DNA from: Chlorops oryzae
Taxonomy: Eukaryota; Arthropoda; Insecta; Diptera; Chloropidae
DNA length: 64,000 nt
Direction of reading: 5' to 3'
Assembly (NCBI GenBank): GCA_020466095.1
Contig: CM035807.1
Span: 25,829,982 to 25,893,981 of the forward strand
A program made the position numbers and the translations under genes. Below the pieces are notes generated by a model. The model was not told where the DNA came from and did not search any database. It was given only the letters and a program-made list of their open reading frames with translations. Each line of letters opens with the position of its first letter. Positions within the stretch are counted from its first letter, which is position 1. Shown one piece after another: positions 37,145 to 48,763 of the stretch.

Positions 37145-38441
37145 TTAGGTGTAGTAAAAAGAAATCCATTATTTTTGCATTAAATTGAGGGCTTTATTTA
37201 AGATAGATTAGAATGACCTGATTTAGTCAAATATGTCGCCTGTTTTGTTCGATAACTTGTTGCCATTGGTTAATAGGTAATTTATTTATGCCTCTCTCAT
37301 AGAAGCCCTCGTTCCTATTAGCAAAAATTGAGACAGTCGAATTACAGAAGCCTCTCTTTGAAGCGAATGTTTCACCAGCAAAATTGTTCGCATGGACAGG
37401 AAAGATGGTAATCACTTGGGGACAGGTCCGGACTATAAGGTGGATGCAGAAGAACCTCCCAACCAAATCCGGAGCTTCTGCGAGTCACTATCGAATGTGT
37501 GTGGCCTGGCGTTGTCCTGATGGAACACAATTCCTCTCCTATTGCCAAAGCTGGCCTTATGGGCGATTGCTTCCTTCAGACGGTCCAATTGTTGACAGTA
37601 GAGTTCCGAGTTAAGAGTTTTGCCGTATGGGAGCAGCTCATAGTAGATAATTCCCTGCCAATCCCACAAACAACAGCAAAACCTTTCCTGGCCGTCAATC
37701 CTGGCTTGGCCACCGTTTTCCGCCGGTTCACCGTGTTTCGACCACGACGTTTTCGCTTGACGTTGTCGTAAGTGACCCACTTTTCATCACCAGTCACCAA
37801 CGCTTCAGAAATGGAGATCGATTTTGTTGCGGTTCAGCAGCGATTCGCAGATGGAAATTCGGTCTATGAGTTTTTTGCGTTAACTCGGGTGGCACCCATA
37901 CATCGAGCTTCTTTGTGTATCCAGACTTATTCAAATGGTTCCAAACGGGTTTTTGTGCAATCTTTACTCTTTTGCAATCGAAACATGCTAACATGACGGT
38001 CGGACTCGATAATTTCCATGATTTTATCGACATTTTCGACAATTGGCCTTCCAGTGAAACGTGGTGCATCCTTGACATGCGAAGTTACCGGAACGGTAAT
38101 CGACGAAACAAAATTGCGCATGATTGGCTGTTACACCGTATCAGGTCCATAAATCGCTATTCACATTTTCAGCCGCCTGGCTAATGCGTTTTCCCCTTAT
38201 CAAAGAAAAACCTGTTAAATGTAGCGAATTTTCTCTTTGCTGAATGTCCTTTTGACAATCTCATGCAAACATAAACTGAATCAATCAATCAAACAAAGTG
38301 TCAAAAAAGCTTTTTTAGTAAGGAAACTGTCATCTTATCTAATGCCCCCTAGCGGAACACGATCGGACTTATACAACGCGAGATGCAGATAAATAACGCC
38401 ATCTATTGGAAAAATAATGGATTTCTTTTTACTACACCTAA
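37145..38441 (-). mobile_element. mariner transposon with intact ends and dead transposase
   Basis: 1297 bp, bounded by 32-bp perfect inverted repeats (37145-37176 and 38410-38441, starting TTAGGTGTAGTAAAAAGAAA) inside TA dinucleotides, as expected for Tc1/mariner insertion. The minus strand encodes fragments of a mariner transposase in several frames: helix-turn-helix parts (KIMEIIESDRHV), VTGDEKWVTYDN, WDWQGIIYYELLPYGKTLNS, GIVFHQDNARPHT and a C-terminal FYERGINKLPINQWQQ. These include the context of two of the three catalytic aspartates. The reading frame is broken by frameshifts near 38190 and 37430-37470, so it cannot make its own transposase. The intact ends could still be moved by an enzyme supplied elsewhere. 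Confidence 0.95.
37227..38200 (-). pseudogene. Frameshifted mariner transposase
   Basis: Open stretches in different frames (37927-38121, 37794-38078, 37576-37800, 37433-37780 and 37227-37466) each match successive parts of a DD34D mariner transposase. At least three frame changes are needed to read through. The C-terminal segment ends in a stop at 37227, about 50 nt inside the left inverted repeat, as in complete elements. Confidence 0.9.
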
Positions 38442-39153
38442 TATAAGGCTTATGGCTATAGAGATGAAACAATCGACCACTCAGAAAATTTGTTCAGTCC
38501 TTGATATCATTTTGAATCAGTTGTGTATTGGGGAAATTATGTAATTTATTTTTATGGGTTTCCATTGAGATTTCTTATTATTTACAATATTGGCGTACAT
38601 ACGGCACTGGTTTCAGGGTCAAATCTCCGTCAGAAATGCGATTATGCATAAAAGACTATGAGGAAAAAGTGAGGACACATAAATTCATCATGCCGAAAAC
38701 CCCTTCCGAAATAATTGCCCATTAAATTTTTGTAGTGAGTGGAGCATTACGTAAGTTTTTATCTCTTTTGTCTGTGACAAAATGAAATGATTATAAATAC
38801 TATATATAAAAAAAATCGCACATTTCCCGGGCTTTGTCTATCAGTGGCACTTTATTCTGAAGGGGAAGTATTGTGCGATACCGGGAAGTTTGACGGAGGG
38901 ACTGAAACTCCCTGGCTTTATGATAGGAAGAATACTTATTTTCTTCCTCCAAGATCTTTTAGGTCTTGTATGATAATTTTTGAAAAAGTCCTTTTCTTTC
39001 TTTCAGAAGGACATTCTTTAAAGACATGAACACTAGCTACCTTCAGTTAATACACATGCGATCGCCAAGGAAAACAATCAACTAATTGCTAAGCTAAGGT
39101 TATTAAAGACAAAAGTATCTTTACACTCCCCGAAGTAGGTCCAAAATCCAATA

Positions 39154-39327
39154 CAGTGAAGAACGGATAAATGCAACACGAATAAGTACAAAAACCCCAT
39201 AAAAGCAAGGTGCTTTGAAGCCTTTATTATGCGGTCTCATGAAAATATGAACGGATTAATTCAAAGAACGCATAAGTGCACAAAAATTCGAGTAAAAAAC
39301 GTGTTTGCATTTATCCATGCTCTACTG
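39154..39327. mobile_element. pogo-like MITE, TA target site
   Basis: 174 bp with inverted ends (left CAGTGAAGAACGGATAAATG; right, as complement, CAGTAGAGCATGGATAAATG) flanked by TA on both sides. A CAGT start with TA duplication fits pogo/Tigger relatives. Non-coding. Confidence 0.75.
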
Positions 39328-41926
39328 TACAATCAGCACCAGACAATTGGCTAAAAACTTTTTTAAGTCTCCCCCAAAAAGAACAGTTTTCAAGGAATGG
39401 GAGCATAGAAAAGAAATTAGAAAAAAAAATTTCTAAATCAGTATTAAATTGAAGGATTCCACATTTCTAACTCTTTTCAAAACTCCTTCCTCACTCCTAC
39501 CCTTCCTGCTTTGAGTACCGTCTACGGCAATTAAATCTAATTCGGCACGGTTATCTTAAGACACTTAAGCGCCTGACGTTTATCATTAAAAATGCACCTC
39601 GTTCGCATCTTTTTTCCTTTTTTCATTACAAAAAAAAAGAGCAATGTGCGCGAGATTTGCTTTACCCTTTTTTTCTCTCCTTTTTCTGCTACATTTGCAT
39701 ACTCCGTTTCCGGTAAATTCTTAACTCCTTCCATCAAATCGAATCAAAAGAAGAACATTTAAGTCTGATTTTTAATTGAAGCTTTCATCCATTTTAACCT
39801 GCCATCAAAAAGAAGAAATAAAATGAAAAAAGCAATGAAATCACAGCACACTTTGCCGTTATCGGGTTTGAAATGGACCTACCACCCTTTCGGAATGGTC
39901 GCGTCAACTGCCAGAAATGAATAAAATGAATGAGCGAATGAAACTTTTCTAATCCTACAAATGGTGCCCAAAATACTTTTTTCCCAGCAACTACTTCGAA
40001 ATGACTTTTGAAAGGCCAAATGCAAGAGCCGTGCTTGGGCGCCAAAGATTTTTCGCTCATCTACCTTCATTACGTTGATGGCTAATTTAACCTGACTGTT
40101 TCGGCAATGCTATGGGAAAAACTCTTTCTTATTGGATTTTGTTTTTTTTTCTTCTATTCTTTTCTTCTTCTCGTTTTTTTAATCCTTTTTACCAGTTTGA
40201 AATTGGGCGGAGATCGGAACTGATGAAGCAGGCCGGCCGGCAACACGTTGCTTTCATTGCTCATTAGCGGCACGAGTTTTAATTATGGAATTCTTGAAAT
40301 TCAGGAAGTTTGAAGTTCGAAAAGAAAATGGGGGAAATTACTAGTCGAAATTCCTTAAAGAAGTAAAAAAGAAATACTTAAATGGCAACTTATTTCGTTG
40401 ATAACATTTAAAGACTGTCCAAGACCAAAACTACAATCACGTTCAACAAAAAAGTCTCAATCACCTCATATCCTCTCTGAAAAATGATCATCAATTAAGA
40501 AATCAATTATCGCTCTCCGGTCCCTTTGTTTCAAACCTTTGCCATCGATTGAACAACGTAAAAACTACTAATACCAAATGTGCTTTTAATGCGCTTCAAT
40601 TTTTCATTTTTCCCTGTTTTCATTCTTTCACTTGAGCGTTTTGTAAGTTTATCTAATTGCCTTTTCGACATCCATTTAATCCCCTATTAGTCCTTTACCT
40701 TCTTGTGAGTGCACACTGTATAACATATTTCATTTCATTTCATTCGAGAGTCGAAAGTAAAGTCCGGCAACCCCAGAAACGACGTATCCCCATGAGTCAA
40801 TTTGTTATTGTACTTACATATATACATCGTTCGTTCGATGTCCGAAGCGATACTTGCCAATTTATCTAGCAACTTATTAAGGGTTTGATTTCTGTTGTTT
40901 TATGCTTCGGCATTTTCGACTTGCAACGCCTGTTGTTATACTACGTTTATTTAGTTTGAAAACAGTGTGTAGCAGCCGAACAAGAACAAAAAAAAAAAAA
41001 AAGGAAAAATCGTTTCATGTCCTTTCGGTTTTCAAGGTGTGAGTATCGTTTTTATTGAACACCACCTTGAAAGCTAATATCACATGATGGAGCGCCTCAC
41101 GTGTGTCGTGAGATAAATTTGCTCCACTTCTGCACCTCTCGCCGTCGTCTTTGTCACTCTCCTTCATTCTGTAATTGAGGTGTGTGAGTAGAACGAGCAG
41201 AACGTAGCTTCCGGGTGGAAGTCCAGGCGAGCATCTGTGTCAGTTGTTGATGACCTTATAATTGAAGTTGTAGAACTTCGTTTTCGGTCGTTTCTTGTGT
41301 GTGTTTTCGTTTGATTTTTGCTCTTTTGTGTATCGTGTATGTGCTTCGGTTGTATTGTGATGTATTTTTAATCTACGTCAATTGTTGTATTGGGAATATT
41401 GATGAGCAAGTTGAGTTGAGTGGCAGCACGTTGTGTGCCCTTTTTTCCCAAAGACAATTTGTTGCAAACAAAAGTAAAATGCTGCAATATCTTTAGCGGT
41501 AATTGCTATGAAAAGAAAACTTTCGATTTTGACACGCAACAATTGAACATCAAAGAGTATGGTACGTGATTTTTTTTCATAGTCAAAAGCATTTTGAAAA
41601 GGGATCAAAAGGAACACAATAATTTCTTCTTGCATTGCATCTGTAAATTGTGATTTCTTTTATTCGTGATTTTTGGGGAATTTTGATAATATTTGCGCAG
41701 GTAATTGAAAGGAAATGTTGAAGATCTGACATAACAAAGCAAAGACTGAGTAAAGGCTCAGTTAGTCTATAAGCAACGTAACTTGAACGTAACCTTCTTT
41801 CGATATAAATATTCAATGAATTTATTGTTCAAGAAGTTTAAAATCGTTTCAAAGGGCTTAAGGATACACTGAAATGAGTAAAAAAGATTTTTTGTAGCGT
41901 CGCATTTCGTAGGTATTACTTTTTTT

Positions 41927-42411
41927 CAGGAACGTGAGCCGGGAGGAAAATTTTCCCGGTTTGGTTCGGCGGTTCATTTCGGTTTTGGATTGGCACGTCA
42001 AACCGTTTTTCTACTTCTTTAAACCGGGGTTTCGGTTCGGTTCATCGGTTCGGGAATTTCTCAAACTGAAAAATATTTTTCAACACGTGTTCCCACTTCT
42101 AACGCAACATTTTACATTTAGGGTTAAAATTTGCACAATAAAAAGATAGTGGTGGTATTTATATTAGAAATGGTATCTTCTGATACTAGAGATGATATCG
42201 ATAATAATTTTATAAGAATATTGAATTCGATTTTTTTATTTTTTGCCTATGGGAGCAAGGTGTCGAAAGTTTTTCTATTAAAAATTTGAAAAACCAACCT
42301 CTGAACCTTAGAAAATGGGGTTCGGTTCAAACATTTGTGAAAAACTTCGGTTGGGTCGTTTCATGAGCAGATTAAAGCGGGTTTCCGATTCAAAACCGGT
42401 TCACGTCCCTG
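41927..42411. mobile_element. hAT-like non-autonomous element
   Basis: 485 bp. The left end CAGGAACGTGAGCCGG matches the right end read as its complement, CAGGGACGTGAACCGG. Flanks CTTTTTTT and CTTTTTCC resemble an imperfect 8-bp target duplication, the hAT length. GGTTCGG words repeat throughout the interior. No transposase. Confidence 0.7.
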
Positions 42412-42961
42412 CTTTTTCCTAAGGACCTTTCCGTTTTTACTCTTTAAATAGGTCTTTGAGATATGTCGTAAAGCTTCTAAACTTGAAATAAGTAACAGCG
42501 GTAATTCCTGGAACGTTCCCGGTAGTTTTTACTCTTTTGAGTAATGACTTGCAGAAGTAATGCCGGACTTAAATTTATTTTTCATTATAAAGCATTTAAG
42601 CGTCACAAAATGCCATAAAAACAATGGAAAAGATCCCGGTAAAGATTCCAAGCGAATTCCTTTGAAAGATATTTTTAAGATCTTAGATTTATGCTCTAAA
42701 GCTCATTAAAAATATTATCTTTTGAGGGACCGTTTTCGTATTCATTGCAATGTATAATTTAATGCAAGAAAATGTTAATTAAATAGACATTTACCTCAAG
42801 CCCTAGCCTTTAGTATTAATTATATATTGATCAATTTATTCAGAAAATTTTCTGTGTGATTATTGACTTAAAAGGGACCTTAATGTATGAACCAAAGCAA
42901 AATTTATATAAACTTACATTCCTTGAAAACGAGCGAATTCTCAAAATTATCTAGACCTCTC

Positions 42962-43242
42962 AGAAAAAATCAGAGCAACAAAACCAACATACCAGAAAAT
43001 CCAAAATACCAGAAAATCCAATAAAAATTTTAAGCAAAATTTTACGATCGCGCATTTTCGCATAAAAAGAAAACTTTTAATTCGAAATTATATTCTCGGC
43101 CGAAATACCAAAGAAACCAAGGCGAACTTCAAAAATCCTGCCATCATATCGCTTATTGCATAAAACGAAGGACAAAACATCGAAACATTGTGAGAGCGAT
43201 TTTTCTATTAATTAACCCTTTTACCGGATTGCCGACGAAAAA
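42962..43242 (+). repeat. Dispersed repeat, copy 2
   Basis: Diverged copy of 15851-16120, 27 kb away. It has a local duplication of the ACCAGAAAATCC word near its start. Family unknown. Confidence 0.8.
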
Positions 43243-43787
43243 CAGAGAGTTAGCGGCTACGACGAGACGAGGAAAGCAACCAGAGGGCATACTCAATCCA
43301 AATTAGGTAGGCAAAGTTTTTGGACGATTTGCTGCGGCGGTAAAGAAAGTTTTTCCATTACTCGAAAGCCACAAGAATTGTGCAAAGGCGAGGAGTAAAA
43401 ATTTATGAAGCGTTTAATTCAATTAATTTAAGGACGAAATGATATAGGTAAAAGATGGGCGGCGATAACTTTTCGGAATGAGCTTGACTCTGCTGGCCTT
43501 TGAAAAGAATTATCCCAAAACGAGCCAAATAAGAAGCTCTCGATTTCGTGATAAGTAAATCAATATCTTGACTTGCTTCTGCTTGTTGATACTGGAAATC
43601 ATAACTCAAATGCTACATCAAACATGTCGCGTGATAAATCAAAAAGGATTTTGCATTCTGTTAGTTTTTTCCTTTCTTTCTTTTCATTGTTTTCTTCAAA
43701 TGAAATCCATGCTAAGAACCTTTGCGAAACGTCGTTTGACAGTGGGAAGAGCAAAGTGTTTCCTTGCGGAAGATGCGCTGTCCTCAT

Positions 43788-43806
43788 CGTCGTCGTCGTC
43801 GTCGTG
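43788..43806. repeat. (CGT)n microsatellite
   Basis: CGT triplets; a run of Val or Ser in shadow frames. Confidence 0.85.
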
Positions 43807-44746
43807 TTCATGTAATCGTCACAAGTCATGTGACAAACAGTGCGATAGCTTGCCCGTTAACCGCAGCAGCACACACCGCGTTACAGTTTGTCATTCGATA
43901 ACCAAGTTTTACGGCGTAAACTTCAACTGGCAAGTGACTGAATGACTGACTTCATGCAATATTCCGTAGCAGCCGGAGTACGCACATAAGTCAAAATTAT
44001 CAACAAGACAGCATTAGAAGAAGAATTATGCCCAACTGCATGTGATCCTTGGCTGTGGCGTGCGTTGGCGTAGCGTTGGTGTGGCTGCTGCTTCTGTGTC
44101 CTGACGTGTAACTAAAGATGGATTATTTCGCACCACTTCAAACTGAAAGCGCCAACCAGCACAAAGGCCTTCAGTGTCACGCACGTTGTACGCAACATTG
44201 CGAAAAATATGTCTTTGATGTCATAAATCAATTAGGAATAGGCACGACTAGAAGGAGCGACTGTAGCAGATTCGCAAAGTTTCAAGAAATCACTGTTGCT
44301 TTGTTGTTGTTGGCATTCATTCAGTCTCAGTCGCAGTCCCGTTTTCGGGTCGTCCCTTCAAAGTGTGATGCACTCAGTGCGTGAGACGTATGGGAATTTT
44401 CTTTGTCGTGTGTATTTGATTCATGGTAGCAGACATTTTGTTTCTCTTCTTTCTCGCTGAACTAATTCGGGAAAAGCTCTTGTGAAAATATTTTATGACT
44501 GTTTTAAACTGTGACAATTTTTCTTTTGCAAATTTCAAGGAGTTCATTGAGTGCAAAAAAATGGGACACTTTCTTCGTCTTGCTGGAGGAAGAGCTTAAC
44601 TAGTTACGTGTTGATATAAAATCTTCTTAAACTTGTTACAAATTTTCGAAGTTTCGCTGAAGTGTTGCAATGATTTTATAGAGAGTGTTATGGTGGGTTA
44701 TTTTATACCCATCGGTCCCCATCTGAATAAATTTTAAACGCTTATA

Positions 44747-44891
44747 CAGTCGAAATTCTCTATAACCAATTTTAAAGGAGCCGAGAAAAAAATTCGATAA
44801 AGGGAGAAATCGTTATACGGAGAAAAAAATGTAGCGGAAAAGCCTTGAAAAGATTCGTTATAGAGGAGTTCGTTATAAGGAGTTTCAACTG
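44747..44891. mobile_element. pogo-like MITE, TA target site
   Basis: 145 bp, ends CAGTCGAAATTCTCTATAAC and, as complement, CAGTTGAAACTCCTTATAAC, flanked by TA. The repeated GTTATA and CTATAAC words continue inward. A different subfamily from the 39154 element. Confidence 0.75.
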
Positions 44892-46718
44892 TATTCTTCA
44901 TATATGGCACCCAAGAGGTTAAAACAGAATTTTTTTAAAATAAAAATGTGAGAGAACGAAAGCCATTAACAGTAACTTTCATTTAGTCCTTTGTTCTAGC
45001 TTTTTCCTCTCATAGCTGCGCCTCCATTTCCCCGCGAATAAACATCTAAGGGATCTCAGGCAAAAGCACTTCATCCTGAAATTGGAAATCGTATGTCATT
45101 AGCAAGAACTGTCACGTGTCTCATACCTTTTCATAAGTTTCTGTTTTACTTCAATGTGTCATCTTTTACCCCTTTTGCGTGCGTTTGTCGCATAATTATT
45201 TTCCCATCATCGTAATCATCACCAACCTTCAACACTTTATCATAAGCAGACAAGAAACATGCAATCAGCAGCATCACATATGCCCCGATCTGAAATGAAA
45301 GTGAAATTCATCAAGAAATTATTCTTGAAAACAGTGGAGGAGTCTAAGGGGGTACATCCGTTCGCCCTATTAAGTCATATTGTTTGAAAACTACCAGGAG
45401 ACAGTTGTCTCCGTTACTTGAGCACAGCCTACGTCTCTGGCTTAACATGACTATTTGACGGTTTGTCAGAGAAGTTCCGACAGACGAGTGTCTTGTCTTT
45501 ACCTCTACCTCTACCCATACTCAAATATTCATATGTAATTAAGAATTAAAGGAAATTTCTTTCTCCGGCAAGCATATTTGTTGACAATAAACAGTCAGCT
45601 CTCGAAGATTCAATAGCTTCGCATTATTATTAACAACAACAACGACAATAGGAAGAACAACAAAAAAGGTGGTTGAAACGTGCAATGATTAAGACATGGC
45701 CATGGATAGATATTTCACCTATTTTTTGTCATAGCTTCCCATTCGCATTTGTGATGTATTGCTTCATTTATGACATCCGTCATTTGACATTTGAACATAT
45801 GCGAAAAGTTGAATACAAATGCGGCAAAATGTTAAGAGCTCGTTTCTCCATGAAATCAAGGATTTAATAAGGAATAATGAATCCAGTTTTTCAGGCTCTA
45901 TATCACACCCTCCCTTTCCGTACTCGTTCCGTTCAATAAATCACACAATTAGTCACACACTAACATGCCTTGTATGAATGCTGCTGACCACACATTGTTC
46001 TTCTTATCTTTTCTTTCTACGAGTATATGTTAATGTTCACACTTTTCACGATTTTCCTTGCTAATTGTAATGACTCCCCAAAGAGACATTCTCCTTGCGA
46101 AACAACAACGCAACAAGAATAAAGTTTCACCTAAACTATTTCTTCTCAGAGAATTTTCTTTGACTTTTCTTAACCTTTTGTGCTGCCTTTTGTTTTTGAG
46201 ATAGCGCGTGGGACATTTATAAATTATAATAGACCAAATGTCCCCGAACTATTGTAACAAAGGTAATAACTTTAAATTTACCTCGCTTTCGTAGCTCGTA
46301 ACTCTGTTGGGGCTATTTTTTTTTGCGAATGACGCTGTTGAAACTTTTCTGATGATGTAGCTGTGATAGTACGGGAAATATTGTTAGCATTATTACAAGT
46401 TTTATGGAACGCTCTTGATAATTTATAGTTTAGGGCGAGTAGTTTTTGATCATCCCCTAAATTTTGATATGAGAAACTTGATTTTCAACGGTAGGAAAAC
46501 TTGAATTTTCTAGTTAAGATAGTTTGCGATGAGGTAACTCCTTTAATCATAATTTTTCCCAAATGGCTTTTTTCACTTTAAGAAGCCTGAGTTCTTGACT
46601 TAGAAAGTTTTGAATGTTGGATGGAAATAACATGAAACAAAATGAAAAGAAAGAAATTCCAGGACCCATTGACCCATTGAATATAAATTCTTTAAATTTT
46701 TAGACAATTTTTTTAATA

Positions 46719-46824
46719 GGTCTGTTCCCGTACTGCACGAAACTGCCCAAAACGACCCAATTTTGCCCAATTTTCATACAGTTTTCTAAAAATTGGACAG
46801 TTTCGTGCAGTACGGTAACAGACC
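46719..46824. mobile_element. 106-bp hairpin MITE
   Basis: Inverted ends of about 30 bp (left starts GGTCTGTTCCCGTACTGCAC; right, as complement, GGTCTGTTACCGTACTGCAC), flanked by TA. The interior contains two CCCAATTTT-type repeats. Small enough to be almost all inverted repeat. Confidence 0.75.
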
Positions 46825-48734
46825 TAATAAGGAACCCTTCGAATTTCTTCTTAGCTTTATTTTATGTTACTTTTAATTTTTGGTGAATGTTGCTTTTACC
46901 TCCCAAACCTTCAACATATGAGTGAGTCTAAGTCCATTTTCTCAAATTTCCCCAACTCATTCGGAATGAAGTTGTTTCACTTTTGATGGGATATTTCGGC
47001 TTTTCCCAGAACTCACGTTTTCGAGTATTTGAACGCTAAAATGTCTGTATCTGATAAGGGAAAACTCCGCACTTCGACTACGGTAGATACAAGATGTTCG
47101 CTGTAGACTCTTCTAATCATCTTCAGCGGAAGCAGTTGCACATTGGGAGCCAACAAAGTATACCATAAGGACAACTTCAGTGAAGCGTGCACAAAGACTT
47201 GAAATTAGTTGTTTCCGTGTCGTGCCCAAAATCACCGGGATTTTATGTGTACATACTGTAGTTTCTTTTTTTTTTTTCTTATTGGAAGGCAGCGCAATTG
47301 AGAAAAGGACACTTGTTACCGGAAATACGACAGCGCCAATTTATGCCGCCCACCAACGTAGTCGCCTTCATCTTCTTCGTCTGGCGTCTCCCATGCCATT
47401 GCTATTGTTATCGCTGCCGTCTGTCTTACTACCTTACACTCACCTCCGTCGGGCGAGGTAAATAAGTAAGTAAGCAGCGAAAAGTCATCAGTCTATAAGT
47501 GGTTCCTGATGTTTGATTGCGCAATTGGGAGTATTTCATGCTGAGAGTCTGCAGGCAATTCTCCTTCTTTTTGCCAATGCCAATGCTTCGGCAATGTCGA
47601 TGGCGGCGTCTCCTTCTTTTCGGTTGTTTGTAGTATTGGTTTGGGAATTATTTCAATTAAGGCGAATTATAATATCACAATTGTTCGGTCGTTCTTTGAT
47701 TAGTTGCGCCTGGACGGGATGTTTTGCGCGGCTTTAGTATTTAGAGCGTAACATTCTTAGTGGGGCCAAAGAGTGATGGTGAAAAGTTTTTATTGCCTCG
47801 GTTCAAACGGAAAGTATGCCAACGAAATCAAAAGTTTGGGCTTAAAAGTTTGATGGAAATTATTTTTGGCGTAGGTTGGAAGGTAGAGCGGGGCATTAAA
47901 GATGGTAATTAAAATTCAAATTGAACGCAAACATTTGCTTTAAGGCTTTAAATGTGAAGTGATTATGAAGTTGTAAATGGCAGAAATATGTTTGCGAAGG
48001 TAGACAGCCTTTGATTGAAAATATATAATATGTTGGAGGTAGCAAAAGAAATTTGAGAGATTTCTAATAAACTTGAAGGAAACCAAGGTAAGATCAATTC
48101 GATGAAAAGGTTTCATTGGGCCCTTGTAGGCTCAAAGGTATTTATGAATATTCCTACTGAGCCAAGATTGTTTTCTCTAAAACAAAAGTAGATCTTAAGG
48201 ATGACTTCTTGCCGTGGCCGAGAATTGTTTTCAGCGATTCAGTTTCCTTGTAAAAATTTCCCTTATTTTATTCTTTTTTAACAATTAATGTTCCCATGGG
48301 TTCATGTTAATGCAGTCAAGTGGAAAAAAATTAAGCAAGCATTGAATCCATAATTTTTAACGACTTTTTACACGGATATTATAAACCTTAGTGTCACGTG
48401 TCTAAATAGATTGAATTTTCATTTCATTTTCATAGTTGAAGCAAACGGTCCTTCTGACCATTGCACTGATAAAAACTTTCCTTTTGAATGGATTTTCAAG
48501 AGCCTTAACCGACAGCTGTGTATACACTTTAAAGCACACACGTGTTACAGGGCAACACCTACAAATTTTCTACGGACTCGAAAATGAGTTGACAAATGTT
48601 TATGATTATTATTGGAATGGCCGTAACGGAAAGTTACGTTGGACAATTCCGGTTAAATTGGCAATGAAATCTTCGAATATAATTTGTCCCAGTCAACCAT
48701 ATTAATATACGAGGGTTATAATTAAAAGTCTCAT

Positions 48735-48740
48735 TTTATT
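48735..48740 (-). promoter_or_regulatory. Probable polyadenylation signal of the serpin gene
   Basis: The minus strand reads AATAAA 24 nt beyond the serpin stop codon. A second AATAAA at 48754-48759 lies only 5 nt after the stop and is less likely to be used. The call rests on the hexamer and its position only. Confidence 0.45.
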
Positions 48741-48763
48741 ATAAATATCTCAATTTATTTTCT

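Larger units (their letters stand above)
43243..48734. other. Gene-poor stretch downstream of the serpin gene
   Basis: Holds two MITEs (44747 and 46719) and a CGT microsatellite. Frames of 60-125 codons are unsupported. GC-richer patches at 43730-44390 and 47180-47740 might be regulatory or exonic, but no splice-linked coding was seen. Confidence 0.5.

Noticed and set aside
37433..37780. 115-codon frame as a host gene
   Set aside because: It encodes WDWQGIIYYELLP and HQDNARPHT, mariner transposase motifs, and lies within the element's ends.
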